9,960 nt of DNA from Limisoma sp963590405 (GTDB taxonomy: Bacteria > Bacteroidota > Bacteroidia > Bacteroidales > Muribaculaceae). A model generated the notes under the pieces. The model was not told the origin of the DNA. It was given only the letters and a program-made list of their open reading frames with translations, and searched no databases. The DNA lies in NCBI GenBank assembly GCA_963590405.1, contig CAVAPE010000078.1:1-9960 (forward strand), read 5' to 3'. This document shows, one piece after another, positions 1-6,478 of this stretch (position 1 is the first letter of the stretch; each line of letters begins with the position of its first letter). The translations under genes and the position numbers were made by a program.

Positions 1-244
1 CACGATAGCGATTTGGGTCTTTGCCGCATCGCTTATATAATTCTCTCGTGGCAGCAATGGCAGGACGCTTATTTATCCAAGGAAGTTCATAACTGTCACG
101 GATTTTAGTTTCCATTTGCTCTATTTCCTGCCAAAGTTGTTCACTCGTTTCTGAATTAGAAACACGTGCTCTAATCATCGCTATTCGGACTGCTGGACAG
201 GCTTTTCTTATCTCTTCTTCGATTATTATCTTCATAGTCTTCAT
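1..244 (-). CDS. B3/4 domain-containing protein (PheT-like tRNA-editing fold), N-terminal part
   Basis: About 81 codons are visible; the gene runs off the left edge. The reading begins MKTMKIIIEEEIRK and reaches 'RELYKRCGKDPNRYR', which closely resembles the 'LYK-lGKDPsRYRPS' motif of free-standing proteins carrying the B3/4 domain of the phenylalanyl-tRNA synthetase beta subunit. In PheT this fold contacts and edits mischarged tRNA; the stand-alone versions are poorly characterised, so the cellular job is open. The ATG at 244 is chosen because an in-frame TGA lies directly upstream; a second ATG at 235 (protein beginning MKIIIEEEIRK) is an equally good start. The gene is divergent from the MTA/SAH nucleosidase gene and has its own candidate promoter box about 33 bases upstream. 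The family call rests on one motif and the general character of the N-terminus, because the catalytic half is outside the window. Confidence 0.68.
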   Translation of the reverse strand, partial: MKTMKIIIEEEIRKACPAVRIAMIRARVSNSETSEQLWQEIEQMETKIRDSYELPWINKRPAIAATRELYKRCGKDPNRYR

Positions 245-276
245 TCATTTCTGATGCCACGATGACACCCATATCA

Positions 277-284
277 CAAAATTA
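277..284 (-). promoter_or_regulatory. Candidate Bacteroidota -7 promoter box for the leftward B3/4 gene
   Basis: On the minus strand this reads TAATTTTG, an exact match to the Bacteroidota -7 consensus TAnnTTTG. It lies 32 bases before the ATG at 244, giving a 5' leader of roughly 25 to 30 bases. No good -33 TTTG element sits at the usual distance (the nearest is an ATTG about 23 bases upstream), so the call rests on the -7 box and its position. Confidence 0.45.
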
Positions 285-295
285 GCAATATTCTA

Positions 296-326
296 TTTCT
301 TAATCGTCAATTAGTTCGTAATTTTG
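296..326 (+). promoter_or_regulatory. Candidate promoter of the nucleosidase-luxS operon
   Basis: TAATTTTG at 319-326 exactly matches the -7 consensus TAnnTTTG. A near-consensus -33 element, TTTC at 296-299, is separated from it by 19 bases. Transcription would start near 331-333, leaving a leader of about 40 bases before the ATG at 371. That leader is too short for a SAM or SAH riboswitch, and no clear Shine-Dalgarno is present before the start codon. Confidence 0.5.
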
Positions 327-370
327 CAAAAAGAAAGGCTAAAAAGTATAGTCACAAATCAACTAATAAT

Positions 371-1057
371 ATGAGAATAGGAATCATCGTTGCGATGGGA
401 AAAGAATTGAATCTTCTTCTCCATCTTATTGAAAATAAGTCAGAAAAATCTATTGACAACTATACAATATATTCAGGCAACATCGCCAAGCACGAAGTGT
501 TTGCTATGCAGTGTGGCATAGGCAAAGTCAACGCCGCTATTGGAACACATGTATTGATAAACAATTTCAATCCAGATTTGGTAATCAACACTGGTGTGGC
601 TGGCGGTGCCGACAAGACGGTGTCGCAGATGGACATTGTCATTTGCGAGCGCATTGCCCATCATGACATTTGGTGCGGTCCAGGCACAATTTATGGCGAA
701 GCGGCAGGTTGCCCTTTGTATTTCCAATCAGATGCGAATATCATAGCCAAAATCAGACAATCAAAGATTGACGGAGACTTGAAATTCGGTCTCATCTGCT
801 CTGGCGATAAATTCATCTCCAAAGTAGAAGAAATCGAAGCAATCAAGGGCAATTTTCCTGAAGCGATTGCTGTTGATATGGAATCTGCATCAATCGCCCA
901 AGTGTGCCACCTCAAGAACGTGCCAGTATTCATTCTTAGAGTAATCAGCGATACTCCGGGACAAGACAACGACAACGCGAAACAATACGATGATTTTTGG
1001 GGAACTGCCCCAGAACACACGTTCAAGATATTGTCTGACGTTCTTCAACTTTTATAA
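371..1057 (+). CDS. mtnN: 5'-methylthioadenosine/S-adenosylhomocysteine nucleosidase (MTAN, Pfs)
   Basis: This cytosolic enzyme hydrolyses the N-glycosidic bond of S-adenosylhomocysteine (SAH) and methylthioadenosine, releasing adenine. It relieves SAH inhibition of methyltransferases and supplies S-ribosylhomocysteine to LuxS. The 228-residue protein is full length for the PNP/UDP phosphorylase-fold family. Visible landmarks are the N-terminal 'IGIIVAMGKE' with Glu12, the 'NTGVAGG' loop at 73-79, 'SGDKFI' at 144-149, 'VDMES' with Glu171, and 'ISD' with Asp194. Glu12, Glu171 and Asp194 correspond to the catalytic and purine-contacting residues of the E. coli enzyme. The ATG at 371 aligns exactly with the family N-terminus. 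The luxS start lies 8 bases downstream, so the two genes are almost certainly one transcript. Identification is very secure. Confidence 0.95.
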   Translation: MRIGIIVAMGKELNLLLHLIENKSEKSIDNYTIYSGNIAKHEVFAMQCGIGKVNAAIGTHVLINNFNPDLVINTGVAGGADKTVSQMDIVICERIAHHDIWCGPGTIYGEAAGCPLYFQSDANIIAKIRQSKIDGDLKFGLICSGDKFISKVEEIEAIKGNFPEAIAVDMESASIAQVCHLKNVPVFILRVISDTPGQDNDNAKQYDDFWGTAPEHTFKILSDVLQLL

Positions 1058-1065
1058 TTACAACA

Positions 1066-1548
1066 ATGGAAAAGATACCGAGTTTCACAATCAACCACTT
1101 GTTACTCAAAAGAGGAATATATGTTTCCCGAAAGGATACAACTTTACACGGCGACGTGTTGACTACATTCGACGTAAGAATGAAAGAGCCCAACAACGAA
1201 CCAGCTGTAAGCCAGTCGGCTTTGCACACAATAGAGCATTTGGCAGCCACATTCCTTCGCAATCACAACGAATGGAAAGACAGAATCGTTTATTGGGGAC
1301 CTATGGGATGCTGCACCGGAAATTATTTGATTGTCAAAGGTGATTTGACATCAGCCGACATACTTCCTTTGCTAATCGAAACGTTTGAATTTATTCGTGA
1401 TTTTGAGGGCGATATTCCCGGAGCAACCCCACGTGATTGCGGCAACTATCTTCTCAACAATCTGCCCATGGCTAAATGGGAGGCAAAGAAATATCTAGAC
1501 GAGGTTTTGTATGTCGCCACTGAGGCTAATTTGAATTACCCAAGTTAA
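1066..1548 (+). CDS. luxS: S-ribosylhomocysteine lyase LuxS (AI-2 synthase)
   Basis: LuxS cleaves S-ribosylhomocysteine, the product of the upstream nucleosidase, into homocysteine and 4,5-dihydroxy-2,3-pentanedione, the precursor of autoinducer-2. At 160 residues it has normal family length. The metal site is complete: 'HTIEH' gives His54 and His58 and 'RDCGNY' gives Cys125. Glu57 and the catalytic Cys82 in 'GPMGC' are present, as are the N-terminal Ser6 and His11 and the 'FDVR' strand with Arg38. One unusual point is that Cys82 is followed by a second cysteine (GCCTG), where many homologues have Arg, Gln or Leu. The gene ends on a TAA whose bases overlap the stop codon of the convergent gene. 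Context supports SAH recycling as the core role; whether AI-2 serves as a signal here cannot be read from sequence. Confidence 0.96.
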   Translation: MEKIPSFTINHLLLKRGIYVSRKDTTLHGDVLTTFDVRMKEPNNEPAVSQSALHTIEHLAATFLRNHNEWKDRIVYWGPMGCCTGNYLIVKGDLTSADILPLLIETFEFIRDFEGDIPGATPRDCGNYLLNNLPMAKWEAKKYLDEVLYVATEANLNYPS

Positions 1549-2210
1549 TCAATCGCCTCGGGAACGACAAATTGCCATTTCCCATTCACATACTTGCATT
1601 CCAACACATCCATAGAGCAAAGGAATACAACGATGTCAGTTGCTGAAGCATTCGACAAATGGCAATTAACTTCAATCTCCTGCAAAGTTGCCATACCCTT
1701 TTGTGAGATAAACTGCAACACCATTGCTTCTTTTTGCGAGTATTCAAAGAGTACTCCCTTGGTCTTTTTTGATTTCCAGATCTCCACGAGTGTTGGCGGT
1801 GCTATAATATTCTCGTCGGCAACACGGTAATATGCCCTCCATTGACGATTGTCATCCTGCGCCATTATTGGCCGTTTATTTGTGGCAGGCACCTCTACAA
1901 ATAGGACATACTTTCCCTCTACACAATACAGAGTCTGCTCAACCTTGTATGCCGGACGGCAATACATTTCAGCGGCTTGCTCTATCATATAGAATTCCTC
2001 CTCGTTCCTGATCCCGGCAATTTTACCATTATCCTTAACCCCGACCAAGAGCCTACCTCCAGAATTGTTGGCGAATGCAGAAATACTTCTCGCTATCTTG
2101 CGGGAATCGGATATGGAGAACTTGAAATCCTGATTTTCATGTTCTCCCTGCTCTATCAATTCCAATATGTATTCCTTATCGTGAATTGCCTTGAAATTTT
2201 TAATCTCCAT
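1545..2210 (-). CDS. AlbA_2 (Schlafen/AAA_4-like) domain protein with C-terminal winged-helix-like region
   Basis: The 221-residue protein starts with an AlbA_2 putative DNA- or nucleotide-binding domain (annotated elsewhere as divergent AAA_4 or Schlafen-type). The signature 'E-x-E-x-x-DFK' lies at 23-30, followed by 'IARSISAFANNSGGRLLVG' at 39-57, 'DNGKIAGI' at 60-67, and the closing 'RAYYRVADENIIAP' at 125-138. Residues about 153-217 form a short alpha/beta segment resembling a winged helix, as in many COG2865-type regulators. No nuclease or helicase domain is fused. The ATG at 2210 lies inside the end of the upstream transporter gene (11-base overlap), suggesting translational coupling. 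Its stop overlaps that of luxS on the other strand. The fold is well supported; a regulatory role is inference, and some relatives act in defence, for which there is no sign here. Confidence 0.85.
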   Translation of the reverse strand: MEIKNFKAIHDKEYILELIEQGEHENQDFKFSISDSRKIARSISAFANNSGGRLLVGVKDNGKIAGIRNEEEFYMIEQAAEMYCRPAYKVEQTLYCVEGKYVLFVEVPATNKRPIMAQDDNRQWRAYYRVADENIIAPPTLVEIWKSKKTKGVLFEYSQKEAMVLQFISQKGMATLQEIEVNCHLSNASATDIVVFLCSMDVLECKYVNGKWQFVVPEAID

Positions 2211-3159
2211 TGTCCGATCGTCTGCTTAAATAGAGTTGATATGAATTTACGATGTTATGCCAGACACTATAGAATCCGCCAGCTATCGAGGTTATAGGAG
2301 TAAAGAATGTAAATCCCATCCAGATGGCAAAAACCGTATTTTTCTGTCCCAGGGCCTGTCCCGCCGTAATACTGTCGCCATAATATGCACCGATACGTTT
2401 GCCTATATAGAATTGTACCCCACAGCAAACCAACGAGACAAGAGCAATAGCGCATTGGTAAAGAATCGGCAAATTGGTGTGCACTATAGTCCTCGTGGTT
2501 ACAGCAATAGCCAATGCCAAAGCGACTGTCCAAATATAAAACGACAAATTAAAGCAATTCAACAACCGCTGATGCAATTTCGGCAACAATCTTCTTACCA
2601 GAATTGCGCACAACAACGGCATTAACAAGAGTGGAAAAACCTTACTAATAATTAGAGAAGAAGAAACGAAGAATGTCTGCTCCGCACTCGGGTGCACCAT
2701 AGGCACAAATATCGGCACAACTATTGCCGTAAATAGATTAATCAAAATTATATATGTGGTCACATCCGTTGCGCTGCCTCCCAGTTTCTTTACGATTACG
2801 GCAGATGCCGTTGCCGTAGGACAAATAAGACAAATCATAGCTGACTCTATCAAGACCCGGACATAGGCATCATAAGGCATCAGCATTGCAATTACCGCCA
2901 AACTGGAAAAGAGGAATACTTGTATCAGCAATAGCCAAGCATGCCACTTTCGAGGTCGCATATCTGTTATTTTCACCTTGCAAAATGACAGAAATAACAT
3001 AGAGAATATCAGCACAGGTTGAACCACACCAATCAGATTTAATAGTCCATCTCTATGGTGTTCCAATATTGGCACATTTGCTGCAATAAAATACATTGCC
3101 ACCCCCGCAAGCATCGAGAGTGGCAATATCCAATTCTTAATAAAAACCGCTATCTTCAT
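2200..3159 (-). CDS. Bile acid:sodium symporter (BASS) family transporter
   Basis: This inner-membrane protein of about 319 residues has nine or ten hydrophobic helices. It opens with 'KNWILPLSMLAG' and carries the family-typical 'CPTATASAVIVKKLGG' in the fourth helix region and 'AGQALGQKNTVFAI' in the penultimate helix. These resemble the two discontinuous core helices of BASS carriers, though the acidic Na+ ligand of the ASBT motif ExGxQN is not clearly present. The substrate is unknown: despite the name, members carry varied organic anions. Three starts are possible: TTG at 3180, ATG at 3174 and ATG at 3159. I prefer 3159 because a promoter box TACCTTTG ends at 3183, which would leave almost no leader before 3174, and because the helix-1 N-terminus fits. 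It overlaps the following AlbA_2 gene by 11 bases. Confidence 0.82.
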   Translation of the reverse strand: MKIAVFIKNWILPLSMLAGVAMYFIAANVPILEHHRDGLLNLIGVVQPVLIFSMLFLSFCKVKITDMRPRKWHAWLLLIQVFLFSSLAVIAMLMPYDAYVRVLIESAMICLICPTATASAVIVKKLGGSATDVTTYIILINLFTAIVVPIFVPMVHPSAEQTFFVSSSLIISKVFPLLLMPLLCAILVRRLLPKLHQRLLNCFNLSFYIWTVALALAIAVTTRTIVHTNLPILYQCAIALVSLVCCGVQFYIGKRIGAYYGDSITAGQALGQKNTVFAIWMGFTFFTPITSIAGGFYSVWHNIVNSYQLYLSRRSDNGD

Positions 3160-3182
3160 CGATGTCCAATACATTTTCAATG

Positions 3183-3190
3183 CAAAGGTA
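3183..3190 (-). promoter_or_regulatory. Candidate internal promoter -7 box for the BASS transporter gene
   Basis: On the minus strand this reads TACCTTTG, an exact TAnnTTTG match in the form TACCTTTGCA, lying in the 52-base space between the SGNH hydrolase stop and the transporter ATG at 3159. No matching -33 TTTG is seen 19-21 bases upstream. If used, it makes the transporter and AlbA_2 genes a separately transcribed pair. Confidence 0.5.
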
Positions 3191-3211
3191 CATCTTTTTC
3201 AGCGAATAGTC

Positions 3212-4330
3212 CTACTTGTCAAGCAGAGGCTTCAACACCGGGATTAGTTTGTCGGCATAACGACGGAAACCAATATCCGTGAAATGAATGCCGTCGACGG
3301 TTCCTTCATTGTCGTAACCTGCCAACCCGTCACACGTAACATAATAGATGTCTTTATAGCCATCGGCAACGAGCTTGTCATAATTCTTCTTGAAATTGGC
3401 ATTCTTCTTCGGCAAATATTCTTTAAAGAATTTATCATATTTTGCGTAAGAATACATCGGACCTTCGACCATGACAATAGGCACCTTCGGGCGCAAGACA
3501 CGCAATGTGCGAACGAAATCATAGGTCAATGTGTCGCACATCATCTCCGTACAGTTAGGCACTGGATCAAGCACATAAATATCAGCATCCTTAATCTTTG
3601 CCATTGCGCGTGCCATACATTGGTCCATCTTGCCTTCACCACTGAAGCCGAGGTTCACGACTTCGCAGTTCAAGTCTCGCTGTATCATATTAGTCGCCAC
3701 CATTCCAGTTCTTGTGGAGCAGCCGCCCTGCAGTATACTTGTGCCATACATCACAATTTTCTTGGACTTTCTCGGGCTATCGACCTTCGGCTTGCCAATC
3801 TTGGCGAGGTTATCCACTGCTATATCCATTTTTGTCACACCGTCGTATAATGGCAAGTATATCAAATATTCATGGGTCTTGCCGTCGAGATTCTCAACGA
3901 AGATTTTCTCGCACTCCTTTTTGTCGTCTTTTGCAATCGGACGATTGGTGTTGACATATTCCCAACGACCTTCTGGTGTGAGAATATAAAGATCCGTGCC
4001 TTTAAGTCCAGTGTCAGCCATATGAAACATATGGGTGTTCCACAACATTGTGTAACGCACGCCGACTCTTGTCGAATTGGTTGAGAACCGGATACCTAAT
4101 CCACTGCTACACTGTTGTCTATTCCACAAGTCAGGACGCACACTATCTTTGAGATATGCAGGCAAACGAGTATATGGTGTTTCCGTATCATCGAATCCCT
4201 TGTTTATCATTCTGAAATTCAATGCATCCACATATTTCAATGGTGCTTTTTCCTTTTCTTCAGCATTTATGCAAAATGGCTGCAGAGCAGCAATCACAAT
4301 CAATGCAAATTTGAGCAATCGTTTTTTCAT
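3212..4330 (-). CDS. Exported SGNH/GDSL hydrolase with N-terminal GxDLY domain
   Basis: This 372-residue protein has a signal peptide: charged 'MKKR', a hydrophobic stretch to about residue 20, and likely cleavage after 'INA' at 23. Cys20 lacks a proper lipobox, so a periplasmic or secreted protein is more likely than a lipoprotein. Residues about 30-180 form the beta-rich GxDLY domain, with the motif 'GTDLY' at 111-115. Residues 190-372 are the SGNH catalytic domain: 'MYGTSI' with the nucleophile Ser198, 'NLGFSG' with the block II Gly228, 'DPVPN' with Asn259, and 'DGIHF' with Asp346 and His349. All four SGNH residues are present, so it should be active. Relatives are esterases or deacetylases on carbohydrate-linked acyl groups; the substrate here is unknown. 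It begins 18 bases after RecQ ends, consistent with co-transcription. Confidence 0.88.
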   Translation of the reverse strand: MKKRLLKFALIVIAALQPFCINAEEKEKAPLKYVDALNFRMINKGFDDTETPYTRLPAYLKDSVRPDLWNRQQCSSGLGIRFSTNSTRVGVRYTMLWNTHMFHMADTGLKGTDLYILTPEGRWEYVNTNRPIAKDDKKECEKIFVENLDGKTHEYLIYLPLYDGVTKMDIAVDNLAKIGKPKVDSPRKSKKIVMYGTSILQGGCSTRTGMVATNMIQRDLNCEVVNLGFSGEGKMDQCMARAMAKIKDADIYVLDPVPNCTEMMCDTLTYDFVRTLRVLRPKVPIVMVEGPMYSYAKYDKFFKEYLPKKNANFKKNYDKLVADGYKDIYYVTCDGLAGYDNEGTVDGIHFTDIGFRRYADKLIPVLKPLLDK

Positions 4331-4348
4331 TTTTATCTGATTTTTAAG

Positions 4349-6478
4349 TTAGGATTTGTTCTTTCTATAAATAGCCAATGCAATCACCACCGATATCGGA
4401 TTTTCTTTCGAATCTGACACGCCCTTAAATTCTCCATTTATATACCGAGTGATTATCCGTTCATAATCTGAGCGGTTTATAAATTCAGAATATTTCTCCG
4501 TTGGGATACGCCCCAACTGGATTCCTTTTGCTATCTGCCCGGCGATTGTAGTAGGTTTGCATTTCTTGATTTTTGCAATGGACTCAATATCATACTCCTT
4601 GTCAACAAGAAAATAAGTCAAATCGTCCGAAAGGCCAGCAACCGTTGCCGTCAGACCTTTTGCCCTACGGACAGAGCCAATTATTTGCCGTCCATAATTT
4701 GCCAATTTCACGTCACTCATACCTGATATGTGCGAGAGAGCGTCAAACGACATCGGTTCTGCCGAAGCAATTTCTGAAATTGTCTTATCCGATAATATTA
4801 TGTGAGTTGCAATATTGATTTTTTGAGATTCGGCAAATCTGAATTTCTTCAGTTCTTCTGTAATTTTCTCTTCAGTTGTTCTTGGAATGACTATGCTTCT
4901 AACAGGTTGTCGTCTTTCTGTTGATTTCTTTTGCCAATATTCAGTAGAGACTTTTGCCAATTGAACATTGCACTTTCCTTTAAGCACATCCCAACCATAT
5001 TGCGTAATTGTCAAATTGTTGTTGTTCGAATAATCAATTTCAAACAAACCCAATTGATGCATCTGGAGGATATAGCCAGACCACAGTCGATAGGGCAACT
5101 GCGCCCCGACTCCGAATGTTTTCAGTTTATGATAATCATTTGCCACAATATTCGGTCGGCTAATGCCCCGTAGCACATCTATTACAACCGACTGCGGCTC
5201 AGATTCTTTCATTCGGACTATTGCACTCAATGCCATCTGCGCCAATGTCGTGCCGTCAATCATCTCTCTGGGATTTCGGCAGACATCGCAATTATTGCAA
5301 TTATGGTCAAACCGCTCATTAAAATAACTCAAGAGAATCCTGCGTCTGCATATATTTGCCTCGGCATATTCCTGCATTCTCTGAAGTTTCTCCCTATTGA
5401 TTCCGACAAGCCCAGATTCTTCCACGAAATGCGACAACGTTGCAACATCTCCATAGGAATAAAACATCAAAGTGTCAGACGGCATACCATCGCGCCCTGC
5501 CCTGCCTATCTCCTGATAATAGCATTCCAAATTCTTGGGCATATTATAATGGATTACCCATCGGATATTGCTCTTGTCAATACCCATACCGAAAGCGATG
5601 GTTGCACAAATGATTTGTGTTTCGTCGTTCAAGAAACGCTGTTGCACAGCCTGCCGCACATCCGTGCGTAGTCCAGCATGATAGCATTCCGCTTTGTATC
5701 CCTCCTTTTGCAATAACGCTGTTACCGTCTCTGTTGTTGACCGACTTAAGCAATAAATTATTCCGCTCTGGTGCTGATGCTCGTCAAGAAAATCGAAGAT
5801 TGCATCTTCCTTTTGAGCTCGCGTAGCATTCGGAACTACAGCCAATGACAAATTTGGTCGGTCGAAGGACAACAAGAACATCCTTGAATTGCCGATACCC
5901 AACTGCTTGACAATATCTTCTCTAGTCAGTTTGTCGGCAGTCGCAGTAAGTGCCATAATTGGCACACCTGGGAATTTTTCTTTCAACGCTGACAATTTCG
6001 TGTATTCAGGACGAAAATCATGCCCCCACTGAGAAATACAATGAGCTTCATCGACGGCTATCAGACTTATTTTCAGGTTTGTCGACCATTTATCAACCTC
6101 CGACAGCAGCCGTTCCGGGGAAATATATAACAGCTTTATCTTTTTGGCGAATACTTTCTCCAAAACGTCGCGATTGGTCGAATCCGTCTGCATACTATTG
6201 ATTGCAGCAGCAGGAATGCCATTTGATCGCAATACGTCCACCTGGTCTTTCATCAACGCCAACAATGGGGAGATAACGATGGCACATCCATCCGATAACA
6301 ATGCAGGAATCTGAAAACAAATTGACTTTCCGCCTCCTGTTGGCATCAACACAAGGCTGTCAAGACCTTGCATTGTATGCTCTATTATCTCATATTGCAT
6401 AGGTCGGAAACTATCGTATCCATAAAACCGCTTCAATAACGCCAATGCCGAAAGACGGATATTTGAATCAGAACGCAT
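4349..6478 (-). CDS. recQ: ATP-dependent DNA helicase RecQ
   Basis: RecQ is a 3'-5' DNA helicase of recombination and fork repair. The 709-residue protein is full length for the Bacteroidota form. The helicase core shows Walker A 'MPTGGGKS' (45-52), 'DEAH' (143-146) with the RecQ aromatic loop 'SQWGHDFRPEY', motif III 'LTATA' (177-181), and motif VI 'QEIGRAGRDG' (322-331). The zinc site follows with Cys377, Cys394, Cys397 and Cys400. An RQC winged helix spans roughly 405-510 and an HRDC-like domain about 532-605. A C-terminal tail (610-709) contains a helix-turn-helix-like repeat region ('ESIAKIKKCKPTTIAGQI') in place of a simple end. The ATG at 6478 is supported by AAGGAG six bases upstream and overlaps the end of the sugar transferase gene by 11 bases. 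All catalytic motifs are intact. Confidence 0.95.
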   Translation of the reverse strand: MRSDSNIRLSALALLKRFYGYDSFRPMQYEIIEHTMQGLDSLVLMPTGGGKSICFQIPALLSDGCAIVISPLLALMKDQVDVLRSNGIPAAAINSMQTDSTNRDVLEKVFAKKIKLLYISPERLLSEVDKWSTNLKISLIAVDEAHCISQWGHDFRPEYTKLSALKEKFPGVPIMALTATADKLTREDIVKQLGIGNSRMFLLSFDRPNLSLAVVPNATRAQKEDAIFDFLDEHQHQSGIIYCLSRSTTETVTALLQKEGYKAECYHAGLRTDVRQAVQQRFLNDETQIICATIAFGMGIDKSNIRWVIHYNMPKNLECYYQEIGRAGRDGMPSDTLMFYSYGDVATLSHFVEESGLVGINREKLQRMQEYAEANICRRRILLSYFNERFDHNCNNCDVCRNPREMIDGTTLAQMALSAIVRMKESEPQSVVIDVLRGISRPNIVANDYHKLKTFGVGAQLPYRLWSGYILQMHQLGLFEIDYSNNNNLTITQYGWDVLKGKCNVQLAKVSTEYWQKKSTERRQPVRSIVIPRTTEEKITEELKKFRFAESQKINIATHIILSDKTISEIASAEPMSFDALSHISGMSDVKLANYGRQIIGSVRRAKGLTATVAGLSDDLTYFLVDKEYDIESIAKIKKCKPTTIAGQIAKGIQLGRIPTEKYSEFINRSDYERIITRYINGEFKGVSDSKENPISVVIALAIYRKNKS

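Noticed and set aside
327..370. Possible SAM or SAH riboswitch before the nucleosidase-luxS operon
   Set aside because: The predicted leader is only about 40 bases and shows no conserved stem or pseudoknot elements.
990..1343. Open frame of 117 codons spanning the nucleosidase-luxS junction
   Set aside because: It overlaps two securely identified genes in a different frame and has no recognisable domain.
1570..1667. 11-base inverted repeat AATTGCCATTT / AAATGGCAATT, 76 bases apart
   Set aside because: Both arms lie within the AlbA_2 coding sequence, are far apart and lack a T tract; likely chance.
1545..2210. AlbA_2/Schlafen-like protein as part of a defence system
   Set aside because: There is no fused nuclease or helicase domain, no neighbouring defence or mobile gene, and housekeeping genes surround it; this family is common in ordinary Bacteroidales chromosome.
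3284..3850. Long open frame (188 codons) opposite the SGNH hydrolase gene
   Set aside because: It lies wholly antisense to a gene with all catalytic motifs, has a His/Cys-rich composition typical of a shadow frame, and resembles no family.
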